Positions 1-13,535 are shown, counted from the stretch's first letter. The stretch: DNA of 64,000 nt from Lutjanus erythropterus (GCA_020091685.1 CM034602.1:2798219-2862218), one strand, 5' to 3'. Made by a program: numbers and translations. Notes: generated by a model not told the origin, from the sequence alone.

Positions 1-50
1 GGGACTCGGTCTGTGTCTCTGTGACTCTAACAAGCTGACAACTCTGCTTG
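1..50 (+). other. possible 5' non-coding exon of copy 1 (weak)
   Basis: The window opens with about 50 bases ending in TTGG followed by gtaaag, an acceptable splice donor. Copy 1 must have at least one upstream non-coding exon, because its start-codon exon begins at a splice acceptor. This segment could be that exon, but its own start lies outside the window and no promoter is visible. This is inference only. Confidence 0.15.
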
Positions 51-1228
51 GGTAAAGAAAGAACTCTTTTTCTGCCAGTTTGACCCTGTTTTAGTCTAAA
101 AGCATGGAATATTTTGGTTGTTTGCATGGACATTCTTTGCATGACCGCAGTTAGATACTTTGTCTTGTCTGCATAGTTGTTGTATGTTTGGATAAAAGTC
201 AGAGGAAGATTTTAGAAAAAGTTGAAATCTTTCATGTCCTTTGAGCCTTTGGAGAATATCTGACATTTATTCCCCTCATCAAGAGACTGTAGAGTGTGAG
301 TGGATGGTGTTGGCGTTAGACCAAGTTTTTTTTAGCCAAGCGTCGGTTACTTTGATCAGTTTGAAGTGACGGTAAAATGCCATAGGGTCATGGTTGTTTG
401 ATGTTTTTGGGAATTCTTTAATCAGAATTGAGCATTGTAGCAATTTACACACTGTATAGTTGTTATTAGATCACTTTGATAAACTTTTGGTGTTACATAA
501 GATGAAAACATGCAGAAAATGTGGAAAGTTTCTTCTTTCTGTCCTGTTTCTTTCCTACTTGTGTGTCCTGGGAGAGTTTTGTGGATTTCTGACATTAAAA
601 CAAGTCGTTTTCGGTATCTTTTTGGAAATGCTTGGACGTGTGCTTTGCCTGCTGCAGGAGCAAACCGATGATGTATGGTCTGGTGATGTGGCACGCTGAA
701 AGGCAACACCACTACAAGGCATGAATTTGAAAATCGATCCAGCAGTGTTTATCCTCCTGTCAGCACCGTGGGGTTCGGAGGAAGACCTGGTCTAATCTGC
801 TGCGGCTGCCAACCTCCGTCTCTGTCTTCACTTTACGCCTCACTTTAATCCCCACACACCAAATTTAGCCTGTTTTCCTCACAAGAGTTCAGATGTTAAA
901 GGTTTAGTTTGTTTCTTCCTAAACTAGATTCCTATAATAGAGGAGCTTTTACAGAAGATTTTGTTTTGGTTTTTGGCTCTACTTTTTTAGTTTCTGTAAT
1001 TTTACTGTCCTGAAGAGGTAGTTTAATCCACCAGATTTGGACACTAGAAGTCTAGAAATGTTTTAATGCTTAAGAGAAAGTAACATTTATTTTAAAACAA
1101 GATTTCTACAATAGCAGAGCTTTTAAGACCTGAACAGCTTTTCTTTAAAATATAGTTTTCCTCTTTAGATGCTCCTTTTTGTGTTGGATTTAAAAGACAT
1201 TGTACCTTCTTGTCTGTGGTTTCCTCAG

Positions 1229-1271
1229 TGTGAAGCAGTTGAGCTGGACATGCGTCTGAGGTCAGCCCGAC
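1229..1271 (+). other. exon-like segment, possible 5' UTR exon of copy 1
   Basis: A pyrimidine-rich stretch ending ttcctcag precedes 43 bases that end at gtgagtt, so both splice sites look good. If joined to the copy 1 start-codon exon at 5770, the ATG at 1250 would open an 8-codon upstream ORF that stops directly across the junction (CA|G TAA). The segment could equally be a chance match or belong to another transcript; only RNA data would settle it. Confidence 0.2.
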
Positions 1272-1837
1272 AGTGAGTTATTTTTGCGATATGCTGTAAC
1301 ATCTTTTCTATCTGAGGGATGTTCTGTGGTGTTGAGTTACTGCAAACTCTTCCACCCTCCCTCCAGAGACAATCTCCTATCCATAACATTCACACACTTA
1401 CTTAAGACAAGGCCCAAATTTAACCCTGTAGATATTATTCCATCTCCAGAGCAACATGTTGTTACGTCCTCCGGGTTTCAAGTGTCCTAAAATACATTGT
1501 CAGCCCTGGAGATACCCCACTCCGCCTATTATTGGTTTACAGATGACGGCCATTTGTTCGCAGGCCAGCTATGTGTTTAAGGATGCCTGCAGCGGTTGTC
1601 AGACGTCTTTTCTTTCAAGACGAGCCTGCTGTCATTTTTTTTTCTCCATAATGAAGACGTTAGGAACAGCTGTGGCTCCAGGAATAGAGTCTTAATCCAC
1701 TGCTCCGTCACAGCTCCTAAACAAACAGCTCAGGCAGCGACTATCTGGCCTCCGAGTACCTCTGGAAGAGGCCTCAGAGTCCTCCAGTTGGGTTCTTGAA
1801 TTGTTGTTTACCCAGTTTATCAATTCATACTGAAAGA

Positions 1838-2812
1838 AGTGGTGGAAAGCAACTAAGTACATTTTCTTAAATAATGTACATAGTACAATTTTGTACTTTA
1901 CTTGAGTTTCCCCATTTTATGCTACTTCGTACCTCCACTCTACTACATTTCAAAAGAAATTATTGTACTTTTACTCCACTACATTTATCTGTCAGATTAA
2001 GGTTATAAATAAAAAAAAACCATACAGATACAATCCATTCAAGGTTAAACTAGTTTTTCTTAACCTTTATGTCTTCTGAAATCTTGTACACTTTACATTT
2101 CACTTTTCCCCTCTGAAATATTAGAGGTAATATTAAAAAGTTTTATGAATTTGTGAATTAGGGCTGTCCACAATATCATTTTTGAGGCATTTAAGCTTGA
2201 AGCAGTTTCCTCTGTAGGGAAGGTTGAGCTCATCACAGTCCTGCAGCCATGTTAGTGCACAGAGCGCAGATATTCTCCCTTGAGAGGATGCTTTCCCACT
2301 CACAGATAATGTTCTGTGCACTGGTATCATATGTACACTCAAGGTTTTTATGTGCATGGGTTTTTAGATTAATTAAATGCCATAGAGGAGCTCAATTTCT
2401 TGCTTTATAAGCACAGCATTTGAATATTGATTGGACGTTAATTACCAGGCCAACGGTAGAAGCTTTGAAGCATTCAGGTCAGCCATAATCTCAACTTTCT
2501 TTTTTCTTCTTTCCTCTCCAATTAATCATCTCACGAACCCTAAGATTTACCTGGTGACCATTTGGAGGGGCTAAACTAGCTAACCGTACATAAAGAAGTT
2601 AAAACTAGCTCCAATTTGAGCAGCGACAGCAATAAAATGCTGCTGACACATCCATGCATCAGTACTACCAATCTAACAGTGTCACATTTTACTTAAGACA
2701 AATACTGAAAAGTACAACTAGCTGAAAATACTTGTGGAATGTAAATGGAACTTCACATTGTTGTAAAGGTGCTTTTATTTCAGTAAAATATTTGAGTATT
2801 TCCTCCATCACT
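1838..2812. mobile_element. non-autonomous DNA-transposon-like repeat with inverted ends
   Basis: The left end reads AGTGGTGGAAAGCAACTAAG. The right end, read in reverse complement, begins AGTGATGGAGGAAATACTC, so the termini are imperfect inverted repeats. The internal part carries the phrases TTGTACTTTACTTGAGT and TACTTTTACTCCACTACATT, which mark an interspersed repeat common in teleosts. No coding capacity is seen. I could not find a convincing target-site duplication. Confidence 0.55.
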
Positions 2813-4639
2813 GGTAGATAGGTAGGTTTTATTAGAATGCTAATCTGAGATTTCATCCCCCATCTAAATTCAGTTGTGGTGAACAGAATGTCTTTGAGAT
2901 ACGTACAAAGATACAAAATGTATCAGAGACTGGGAGTCAAAACCAGTAATATAAATCATTTTTTTAGTTTAAGATATTAAAAATATCTGAAATTATCAAC
3001 AGAATGTGAAGAAGTAAGAGTTTTGTCTGTGTCCAGTCTTGCAGAGATATCTACTGAAGTTAGCATGCTAACCAGCTAGCCTTGGCCCATCCTCTCTTGT
3101 AACTAACTGGTACCTCAAAAGGTGATAGTGAGTCACTGAAGCATCCAGTCTGCCCTCAGTCCAGCAACATTGAGGTGGTTTTCTTGCTGGATTCAGATTC
3201 AGATCAAACCTCCAGAGGTGGGCCCTGACTGATGCTCGACCTCGCTCTCGCTCCTCTCCCAGAGTCAGAGTTCTGGTCAGACCTCGACTCTGTATTCCCT
3301 ATCGTCAAACTGGTCTTTGTCGGTCTCTGTGTTCGGCCCCAGTCAGGAGGCTGCCGAGACTGGTTCCATCGCCCGGCTCCAGTTCTTGTGCCCATGCCGG
3401 CACTGACCCAGGCATGAGAACTTCCTCCTCCTGAAGCTCCTGTGGTAACAGTGTACCACTAGCTGTACGCCTATCTATCTAATTAGCCAGTGGCAGCTGC
3501 AGTTAGCAGCAGTTAGCTGGTGATATGCTGCCCCTTATTTGTTTGGAGTATGAATTCACCAGGTGGCTGATTCTTACATATTGCATCTTTCTATGTTGTT
3601 CCTACGTGTTTTGGAAGGTTGACTTGTTTCGTTGTTCCGGATGGAGGTGAATAAAATGCTGAGAAATGCCAGACATTTTCTCTCTGAATAATTTCTTTTT
3701 GTGCAGCGATTATTAATGTCTGTACTGCAGCTTGTTGTCATTCATCTTCCATATTGTAAAAATGACACTTGTGTGTTGATGCATGTGTAACAGTGATGTG
3801 GAGAGAGGCTAATCTTTGCTCTCAGGGATCAAAAAGCAGATTTTCAAAGTGTAATTTTTATGAACTTTTTTTTACTGTATTCAATACTGGCTGCTGGTAT
3901 GAGGACAAGAGTGTGTGCAAATGAGACAGTGGATGATTCGTGTTGATGACATATGTTGTGGGAGATGAGTTCACTAAGCAGTTTCACACAAAACTAAACT
4001 AAAATGTTAAATGTTGCATGCCAGCTTAGCATCTTGATTACATTGTGCTAGAATTGTTACTGACTTTGCATGCTAGTGTTAGCATATAATGTTAGCAGTA
4101 GACTCAAAGAAATGCTGAGGCAGACAGAACTTGAGTCACTTCCAGAGGTGTCATGTCATTACGTGAAGTTTTGGACAAGTGCAAAAGTGCAAAAATCTGA
4201 CATTATGTTGAATTTAGCAGGCTATAATGCTAACTTTTGGCAATGGATACTGGACGCATCTGCTCAGCCCAGTGACAGTTGCTAAATTAGTGCATGCCAA
4301 AAAAGTTTTCTAGCTTTGGAGTTTACTTCCACAGCAGCCCACTGAGCGCAGTAGTGTTTCTTCTGTTGACCGGGCCTGTGACTTCACGCTCGGTCGATCG
4401 CTGTCATCTGTCCCGGGAAAGATCGTATAAAAAATCTCAAAATTTCATGATACAAAGAATCAGAATTGACACTAGTGTCTCTTTTATAATAGTGGCTTAT
4501 GGGAAAAATAGGTTTTCCACCACAGGGAAATTTTTTGCTGCAATACTGCGAGTGGCCACAGGGGCAGCAAGGATGAGCGAGAAAATACAGCATATCAATT
4601 TAGTGTGTTACACTAATATGTAAAATTTAACGTGTAACA

Positions 4640-4815
4640 TGATAGCTTAATAGCATTAGCCTCCAGGTTCTTAGTAGTTTTAGAGGTTTCTCATCATGAA
4701 GTATAAATTCTGACCTGTTGGTGGCGCTAAAACAACAAAGGATCACTAAGTTAAAACATAAATGTCTGAACCAGATTTCATGGTAATCCATCCAGTAATT
4801 GTTGAGATATTTAAA
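4640..4815 (+). repeat. interspersed repeat fragment
   Basis: The stretch contains TTGGTGGCGCTAAAAC and CATGGTAATCCATCCAGTAA followed by TTGTTGAGATATTT. A related copy with the same phrases in the same order lies at 23395-23600. The wording matches a widespread teleost repeat (recognition from memory). Confidence 0.5.
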
Positions 4816-5794
4816 GCTCCTACAAGGACTTCTTCACTGGTTATGAAACACACTTGATACTGATGCCTCTATATGACTTGTATAAGCAAACAAGCCCGTC
4901 CACTATTTCTATAGTTGTTCTTAATGTCTGTCACCAGGTCAGATTCTCCTTGAGATTAGATGAAATGAGTACAGTTTATCAGGCAAAGTTACCATTGTAT
5001 GTGAGCCAGTTGGGGGAAAACAAGCAGGAGGAGATTTTTATTTAGATAATTTTATTTTTGACAGTATAATTTGTGGTTATTGTGGTGAAAAAAACTACCA
5101 CTTTTGTCCACAAGGGGCTCCAAAATCGACAAAATATGAAAGTTCCATGCAGTAGCTTTGACTGCACCACAGTGTTGGACCACCATCCCCAGAGCCATGC
5201 TGCTAAAAATAGTGGTCTGCTCCTGTAAGGCATTAACACGGCCTCGGTTACAAAGTCGAGTTCCATGAAATTTCCTGGAATTAACATGATGTCTTAAGAT
5301 AGAATTAACTGGAGCCAAACATGAAATGTGAGATAGGTGAGTTTCTACAGCTGGAAGGAATTTAGGAGGAGGAGACGTGGCTTCAAACACGAAACAGTTT
5401 GACAGAGGAACTAAACAGCTGAAAGAAAAGATGTCGAGCTTCATTTTGACTTTTACACTCGTAGCTTTTTGTCAATGTGAGCGTCAGACTTTATCAAGTA
5501 TTTAAGATATTTTTACTTCCACTATCAGCAGAAAAGCTGCACAAAAGTTGATGTGTCTGTTCAGACTGATGTTGTTTGTAAAAGTGTCCCAAATCACAGT
5601 TTAAATGCCAGATTCACTTTTGTCCTCTCTTTGAAAGTATACTAAAAGTGGAGGAATGCTCATGTTGTTCATGGTCAAGAGGAAAACGAGTGTTGTTCTT
5701 ATTTTACCTTTTATTATTCATGTTATTTTTGCACATACATGCCCATAGTGAGACTTTTTTTTTCACCAGGTAACACCAGGATCCTGCAGCAAAG

Positions 5795-8365
5795 ATGGCC
5801 ACTGAGTGAGTTTACAGTTTGACATGTATCAATATACTGTTTTATTGTTTGCTAGATAGGATAGAATGTCTCATGACATATACTTTAAAACATATTTCAA
5901 CATTTGGTGGTAATTGAGGCCAATTGGTCAAAAAGTGTATTTTAGTGCAGATCAAGGTGCTTTTTAAAGGATACAATATTATAATCTTCACATCTTCTTA
6001 TTAACTGCAGCCGTCAGTTGAACATGAAACATCTGGCATATGTGTCCCACAGTCGTGTGTCAGCATTTTGATGAAAATGTTCCTAACAATTTGAAGATCT
6101 GAAGATTTTTATCTGGGGGGCAGGGGGGCACAATTAATAGTTTTTCAACAGTGAACAAGAAAATTGTAATGCAAGACTGATCAGTTCCACTAATCGTATC
6201 ACATATCGCGATTTCATTGAAAATAATCGCAATGTGACCTTTTCACAAACTCGTGCAGCCCTAATCTTTATATATGTCAATGTTTGGAATAATAGTTGAA
6301 AATTAGTGTGCATGTAAACATAATTATTGCTCAAAATGCACTTTCAAAAAGCTTTTTGTGACACTGTTGGTGTTCCTTTCTTTGTTATGGGACATTGATT
6401 TTTTTAAGAACAGTTGTATCATCACTACATGGTTCTAATGAGACACAACAAATAATCATAATTACAAATTCATGGATTTATTTTTGATATAATGTACTTT
6501 GATTTCAGCCAGTCTGATTCATGCCTTTTTTTTTTTTCCTCTGCAGGAAAAGGCTGTCCGCGAGGCGTAAGCATACTCTGAAAGTAAGACATGACTTGTA
6601 TGTTTTTACTCTATATAAGAGCAGAAGGAGCTGAAAATGTTAAAGTTGCATGATAATGTCCTTCACAGAGCTGTATGCTGGTGGTGGCCAACACTTTGTT
6701 GGAGGCTGAGTCAAACCAGAAGACTCAGGAGAGGCAGAAGTTCCTGGCAGAGAAATGTCCTCCTCTGGAGCTGCCGTACTCCAGTGAAGAGCTCGTGGTA
6801 AGACAGAAACAGGACACGCTGTCCTGGGTCAGTCCGGGATAAACTGCTGTCAGATTGTATGCTGGAGTCAGCTTTATATGATACGTTAGCTTCTGCCAGT
6901 AAAAAAGCACAGAGGAGAGTTCATACATATTCCAGAAATGACACCTTATGCAATTCAGTCCCTCTGGGAAGTTTTGATCACAACAGTTCATACAAATTCA
7001 ACCACTCCCCGTGAATTCTGCATGACCTTTCATATGTTTTGATTTTATCACAGGTACTGACAAGAACACGTTTCATCAACGCTCTGACCACTTTTATTTT
7101 ATAATTTTGTGCTTGTTGTTTTAACTGAGTTTGAGCCCCGTATAGATTTTGCCTTTTTGTGGAGTATGTCCCAGGTGCACTTCTTTATCTGCACATAAAG
7201 CATGTTTGAGGTTTTCTTATCATGAGTCTTTTAGGTAAGTTCACCTAGAACTTTTAATGAATTGTACAAAAAAATCACAACTTTCTTTTGCAATTTTCAG
7301 TTGCTCCCACAGTTTAATTGCAAAGAATGCCTAAAAACATTGCAACATGCATTGCAGTTTTTTAGTCTGAAATCAGACATTTTAGGCTGCAACAATCCCA
7401 AAGACAGTCCGCTGAATGAGATGGACATCATGACACCTTCCCTAAAGTGAAGCCAAAACATGTAAGCTGCCTCCTGGTGGCTGGCTGCAGAATAGGTCAT
7501 AAATCCTAATTCCCAAAAATGGTTTGTCATTTTAGGTAGTTCTTATCACGCTGATGTTTATGTACATGTTATTTTTTCTGATCAGTTTGGTTTCAGTTAG
7601 TTATTTCATGCCATAAAAAAGAGTTTCATGTTATGATTGACAGCTGAACTCTGCTCACCATTGACTCAGCCAGGTGTGTGTGTGTGTGTGTGCGTGCGTG
7701 CACTCCAACCTCGATCACTACTGTCCCGACTCAGGCTCCAAATGACATCAGCAGTGCTCGTATCCAGACTATTAATTATGTCAAAGCTTGAAATCACCCA
7801 GCAAACTCAACAAAAACTCAGTTCTTTCTGTTTTCTCCTCAGGAACTTTGCAAGAAACTCCATGAGCAGATTGACATCAGTGAAGAGGAGAGATACTGCA
7901 CAGAGTTCAAACTGAACATGGTTCTCAATGAGGTGAGATGCTTTTCCAGGTCTGTTAACTACACTGATTTGACCTGTTAGTGAGGTTAATATGCAGCAGC
8001 TCCATGAGGTGTTTACTGTCATTAACTTCAGCAGACAAACAAAGAGATAAAATACAAGCTGTTTCCATTATTCGTTTTTTTAAGTCACTTTTTACTTCAG
8101 AGTTGCACCCAGCTCACAGACTGTTAACAGTGTTAACAGTGTATTAGAGCGATGCTGCAGTCTGTTCTTTGTTGATGCCACATGCTGGAATAATGACCTC
8201 ATTCTCTATTTTAAGTGAGGCTTACACACAAACCCAAATCTCTCTGTCAATCAACATATAGCTCTGATCTTTACAGGGAAAAAGAGCTGTAATGCTACTA
8301 ATACGATTTCACTGATACAATTATATATATATGTATGTATATCTATATATATATATCTATATCTC

Positions 8366-8411
<46 letters not shown>

Positions 8412-11140
8412 TATAAATAAAGCTGAACATTTTTTTCTTAACAAATTACTCAAAACGATTAATCAGTTATTAAAATTGTTGGAGATTCATTTCATAGTTG
8501 ACAGTTAATCGATTAATCAACTAATCGTTGCAGCTTGTAACCTCTCCTTGTATATTATCTTGACAATCCAAATGAGGCTGTAAAGAATTCGTAAAAAGTT
8601 GCCTCTATTATTTATTAGTTGATGATACGTTAATCCTTTTGAAATCAGAAATGTTAGTGATATAGCTTGATTCGAGTAAAACCTGAATAAATGTAGCTTG
8701 GAGTAAATTTTTGTGGTCAGTTCCCACCTATTTTATTTAATGATTATGAGTCTGTTTAAGCTCATAGCTTCTGTCAACAGATGTCATGCATTAGTTGGAC
8801 TACAGTTCTTAATGTAGAAGGACACTCAGAGAGCGCAGACCTCCGCCGAGGCCAATAATCATACCATACATATCATACATGCCTGCTGCATTTGTTTCTA
8901 CAGTGATGTTTGAGGTGGCTGTTGTGTTTGTTGTTTGTTTAGTTGAAGCACACCAGACACTTTGATCATGACAAGTTCCTGCACGTGCGACTAATTCAGT
9001 TCACTTTGCCATAGAGCTATTATAAATAGCACCACAGGCTAGGGGATAAATATGCCTTTTTGATTTTGGGGTGACCTGTCCCTTTAAAAATTGCAAGGGA
9101 CAGGAACAACTTCCATTTTCTGATGATTGGTTTTAGAAGTAAAGGCTCATTTTCTTATTGTCAGACGAGAATTGTGACCCTGTGGAACACTTTTATCTTT
9201 TTGTTGAGGCAAAAATAATTTCATAAAAACATTAACCGGCCGCCTCTTGTAGGTGACTTTGTTCTGACGGACTGTCCACACCAAGAAGGATAACTATAAC
9301 AATAACGGAAAATATATCATTTTAAAAATCATTCTAACTGAACAACATCGCTGGGATTACTTTCAGAGCGATTTGATGAATGAGGGTATAGCCTTCAACT
9401 TATTAGAAGCTTACATTTTGTAATATTAGGCAGCAAATTACACAGAAAAAGCATAATTTTACCTGAGACATGATGCCAAACAGTCTCTGGTAGTGATGGG
9501 GTCTCTGAACTTTGTTTGGACCTTACTGATGTCCTCCAGGATGCCATCAAATTGATGTTAACTCATACAAAAGTATGAAAAAAAGTTGTCTTCAAAAGAC
9601 CACAACTCTCATAACAGAGTTTTGGATTTGCTGAACTCCTTCCATCTTTGAAGAATGTTTTGAGCCCATATCCTTCTGGGCTTTTTGTGTTTCAACATCC
9701 ATTTTCCCCAGCTGCTGTCACAGCTGGCGTTTACAGGATGCTATCATTCATCAGTGTGGACACACATCATTACAGTTCTTGTTTTGGTTATCGTTTTTGG
9801 CGTGGACAGACATTTGTACAGCACCTTGTTCCTGTTCAGAAACATTGCGTCAAAGTTGTTTTCGTGTATTGTATTGCTAATGTAATTAGCCATCATTTGG
9901 AAGTCCTTTTTTTTTTAATGGTTGGCAAACACTCCCCTGTGTGACAACACAAATTACTGTAATAATATATGATAATGTGACCTATAATAAAAGACTGTAA
10001 TTGTTCCTTTTGTCCTGAATCGTCCTGAAGGTCAGAGACCTCAACATAAAGATTGTGGATCTGAGGGGAAAGTTCAAGAGACCCCGTCTGAAGAAAGTGC
10101 GCATGTCTGCTGACGCCATGCTGAAGGCTCTGCTGGGCTCCAAGCACACGGTCAACATGGACCTGAGAGCCAACCTGAAGCAGGTCAAGAAGGAGGTGAA
10201 AGAGGAGGTGAGCAACTGCCTGGTTCATCTAGACTTCAGTCTCAAACTCAATGCAACCATCGATATCCTGCCTCTCTTGTCTTTAAGCTGTGTTTTAGTT
10301 TGTCATCTTACTTCCACAACAGCTTTAAGCTCATATGTGAATTTTCTGTCAGACTTTGAGGCAGAGTTGAAGGATTGATCTGGTTTACTGCTAAAAAACA
10401 AAAAAGCCTTGAGACAATTACAAAGGTTTTAAACCGCCTCCAGGTTGAAACTTTTCTACTATACTATTAACAATATCATACCTTATTTCAACACCAATAG
10501 GAAACTTTTGTCAATACCTTGTTTTTATAGTTCTTAAATGTTAAATCTCAGCTGTACAAAACTTTTCCTAAATAAAATACTGTATATAACTTAGGCCTGG
10601 GCGATGACGCTGAAAAACCTAGTACAACAGTGAAGTTTCATATCAGTCGATTCACATTGAGATTTTTGATGAATAATTATCAGTAATGTGGATATAATAA
10701 CTGAGTGGGTAAAGGCAAATTAATCACTTAACTGCAGTGTAGCCTTAAAAAAAACAAAAACAAAACAGAGAAGACGATATGATATTCATATCATGATACA
10801 ATATAATTGTTTTATTGGCCAGCCTGAATACAACTGATAAAATTATGATTTAAATCAACCATGTACCAGAGTGCTTTTCACATGAGCCTATCACCATCTT
10901 AACCTTTAACTTTCAATTTGTCGGCCAAACAACAGGGTGAGGTGACAGAAATACTCATCTAGCACACCTGTTGGCTGTCCAGTTTGGCCTAAACTAAATC
11001 TGTCTTATGAATGTGCTGGTCGTTATGTAAACTAAACTGAACATTGTCTGTGTTCACAGGACAAGCAGCTGCGCGATGTTGGAGACTGGCGTAAGAACAT
11101 TGAAGACAAGTCTGATAGGAAGAAGATGTTCGACAGTTAA
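5795..11140 (+). CDS. troponin I, skeletal muscle type, divergent first copy (copy 1)
   Basis: Coding exons are 5795-5805, 6547-6583, 6669-6797, 7843-7932, 10031-10207 and 11060-11140 (525 nt, 174 aa). The start-codon exon begins at the acceptor after 5769. Troponin I is the inhibitory subunit of the striated-muscle thin filament; it binds troponin C, troponin T and actin. Residues 102-113 are the full-length inhibitory peptide GKFKRPRLKKVR. The switch segment [14 protein letters not shown] follows, then [11 protein letters not shown] in the C-terminal mobile domain. Residues 17-89 form the TnC/TnT-binding helices and are poorly conserved with copies 2-5, including unusual cysteines (SCML, RYCTE). 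The CPPLELP and LCKKLH segments look fast-type, but slow (tnni1-like) identity cannot be excluded, so no symbol is given. There is no cardiac-type N-terminal extension. AATAAA lies at 11700-11705. Confidence 0.93.
6160..6275 (-). repeat. interspersed repeat fragment in copy 1 intron
   Basis: Read on the minus strand this begins AGGGCTGCACGAG and continues through ATCGCGATATGTG-like text, a phrase typical of an abundant teleost repeat. It lies in the second intron of copy 1. It has no coding content. Confidence 0.4.
8321..8416. repeat. (AT)n microsatellite
   Basis: Roughly 95 bases of alternating A and T, interrupted by GTATGT and CTATATCTC variants. It lies in the long intron between the 90-base and 177-base exons of copy 1. 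Confidence 0.9.
8445..8540. repeat. teleost interspersed repeat end (CGATTAATC type)
   Basis: The stretch contains ACAGTTAATCGATTAATC and CTAATCGTTGCAGCTT. Related text recurs at 43610-43830, and partly at 30955-31130 and 51640-51780, so this is a dispersed family with at least four traces in the window. Confidence 0.55.
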
Positions 11141-12500
11141 ATGTGATCCGTCATTGATTGTGGGGCTTTTCAGGACAGAATTCAGGTCTAATGTCTTTGT
11201 AATGGAAGAGTTTTATTCCAAAACGCTGCATATCCGTTGTAAACCTACCTTTACCTTATTGAACAGATACAGTAAGACATGACTGTCATGGAGGTAAACT
11301 GAACGAGTGTGAATAAGTGTTTTTAAACTTGTGGTGTGGTACAGCAGGTGATGAAGGGCCTTAATCTCCAGGATTGTAAAAGTGATGATATCTGACTGTG
11401 CAAACATCGAAAAATACAATTATATTCATTAATTATTTTTAAACCAATTAATTAAATTAAATTAAAATATTTCTGTGCAAAGAAAGAGTTGAACTACACA
11501 GTTTTCATCGTCTCCATGGTGGAAATGTGTAAGGTGAGCTGAGGCAGATGAGGCAGAGTTCAGGTAGTTTTTGGATATCTGACTTTGGAACAAAACTCTT
11601 CATTTGAATCTAAGCTGCCTTTTGCTTTTGCCTGTATTGACACCGTACTGTGATGTATTTGTACTGTGTGTACTGATGTCAGTTAGTACATGAGTGATGA
11701 ATAAAACCTGCTTTTGTTCTGAGGAGGCTGACTTATGCTTCTGCATCAAAATATTGCTGTACCAGAGATGTGCATTAGTACATTGTTGTGTATTTTAAAA
11801 TTGGCACACCCACAGAGTAGATTTTAAACTTCAAGTTTATATGAAACCATTTTTATTTCTTTTACTGTAGAAGAAACATGCACACTTGTTTTGGCAAGTG
11901 TCATACAGTATTGCATTAAAAGATGAAAATAAAACTAGTATCGCATGAATGAACAGGTGAAGAATAATGAATAAGAGTTCTGTTACCTGACCTTCCTGAC
12001 AAGCAGACATATTATTGGGTCATTAGCTTATTAAGCCGTATCGTTCCACAAATTTTTGGGCTCAGGCTTTAGACAAACTACACCTAGCAGGCAAAAAGAA
12101 ATGTGTCGCTAATGCGTGGCGAGCTAATGGCAAGCTATAGATTAAAAAACAACTGTCACATTGCTAACAGGAGTGACTCCCCTATTGCAGCAGTATAATT
12201 CAGCCTACTGTCTGTACTAAACAACATCATGTTATCTTTTCTAAAGTGTTCAAACAGAAATGTGATGTACTTTTCTCGTCTTGTTGCTGTCACATTAAAT
12301 ACGAAAGCTTCATGTTCATCTGGTTCATAGTCTTGTTGAGTTTGTAAACACTTAGCACTGAAGTTCAGTCTCGAATGCTGTAAGGTTAGAGCTTAAATGT
12401 ACCTTAAATTGTCTGTGTTTAGTTAAAGAGCTTCTCTGATCTTTTGGTAGAGCGGTCTCTTTAGCTCTTTAATACAGAAGCAGAGGACTGTACACTAGAT

Positions 12501-12720
12501 CAGTGTTTCCCAACCCTGGTCCTCAGGGTCCACTGCCCTGCACATTTTATTGCAGCATGTTTCCCTGCTCCAACACACCTGATTCAAATGATCAGGTTGT
12601 TGTCAGGCGTCTGCAGAGGCTTGATGACGAGCTGATCATTTGAATCAGGTGTGTTGGAGCAGGGAAACGTATAAAACATGCAGGGCAGTGGACCCTGAGG
12701 ACCAGGGTTAGGGAACGCTG
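12501..12720. mobile_element. palindromic hAT-type MITE with 8-bp target-site duplication
   Basis: The element is 220 bp. Its left end begins CAGTGTTTCCCAACCCTGGT and its right end is the reverse complement with a few mismatches (ends GGGTTAGGGAACGCTG). Almost the whole element folds on itself around the centre at about 12610. It is flanked by a perfect 8-bp direct repeat, CACTAGAT, at 12493-12500 and 12721-12728. An 8-bp duplication and CAGTG termini are typical of the hAT superfamily. It has no coding capacity, so any movement needs a transposase from elsewhere. A truncated relative is at 29938-30075. Confidence 0.88.
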
Positions 12721-12999
12721 CACTAGATGACATTAGCGTGATGCTAAATGTGAGAAAATGAGAACTTGTAGCAGCTGTGAGAAATTTAAATCTGCCAGGG
12801 TTATTTAAGATGATGGTCAAGAAAATACTGTACTTAAAATGTTAACTTTCCTCTCATCTCACACAACTTTGATGTTAACCGCTTCAGAGTTTATGCTGCA
12901 TTATTTATGCTAATGTTAACTTTGAGCTCATCTGTCGCTGAACAGACTTTTTATGATGAAGATTTAAGTTTTTCAAAATGTAGAAATTCTCAGCTCACT

Positions 13000-13535
13000 G
13001 AATATAAATCAGTGCTCATTTGGGATTTGTTTAAAGGTTTACAACTTCAGGTAACATTCATTGGTTGAACTGTAACTGACTGTTGGCTAACTATCGATAA
13101 TTATTAGCATGAACAAAAGACAGCTATCTAAAGACAAAAACAAACTAGGGACAAACTTGGCAACTTCACAGAATATAAACCAATACTGATGTGTTTTTTG
13201 ACAGATTAAGGCCTACTTCAAATAACACTCATTTGTTGCAGTTAATCATTGCAGTTAATAAATACTCATCAGTTTCAACTGATAACTGACCGTTAGCTAA
13301 TTGTTAGCATGATCAAAACACAGTGCTGTCAAAAGACGGAAACAAACTTGGTAACTTTACTAATACATTCAAACAAACAAACTCAAAAATCATAATTTAA
13401 CTGTCATAGAAATGTCTTACTAAATGGTATCTGACCATTATCTAACATCACCAGTAACTGCATAAATAGTGGACAATGCTTTCTAAAGACAAAAGCAAGC
13501 CAAGGAACTTTACTAATGTAAAAAAAATCCTAACG
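13000..13535 (+). repeat. three diverged tandem units
   Basis: Three successive segments share the order CTGAC(T/C)(G/A)TT-GCTAAC/T, GCATGA-ACAAAA, AAAGAC(A/G)-AAAACAAACT and a final AACTT(C/T)AC. They begin near 13072, 13284 and 13429, so spacing is about 210 and then 145 bp. Divergence is high. No coding frame is conserved. Confidence 0.5.

Larger units (their letters stand above)
1..5769. other. 5' flank of copy 1
   Basis: No protein-coding gene is supported here. The region holds the inverted-end repeat at 1838-2812, the repeat fragment at 4640-4815, and two weak 5' exon candidates. Open frames in this region are short, overlap each other on both strands and lack splice context. I did not find the promoter module shared by copies 2-5, so copy 1 is likely driven by a different promoter, possibly upstream of this window. 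Confidence 0.6.
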
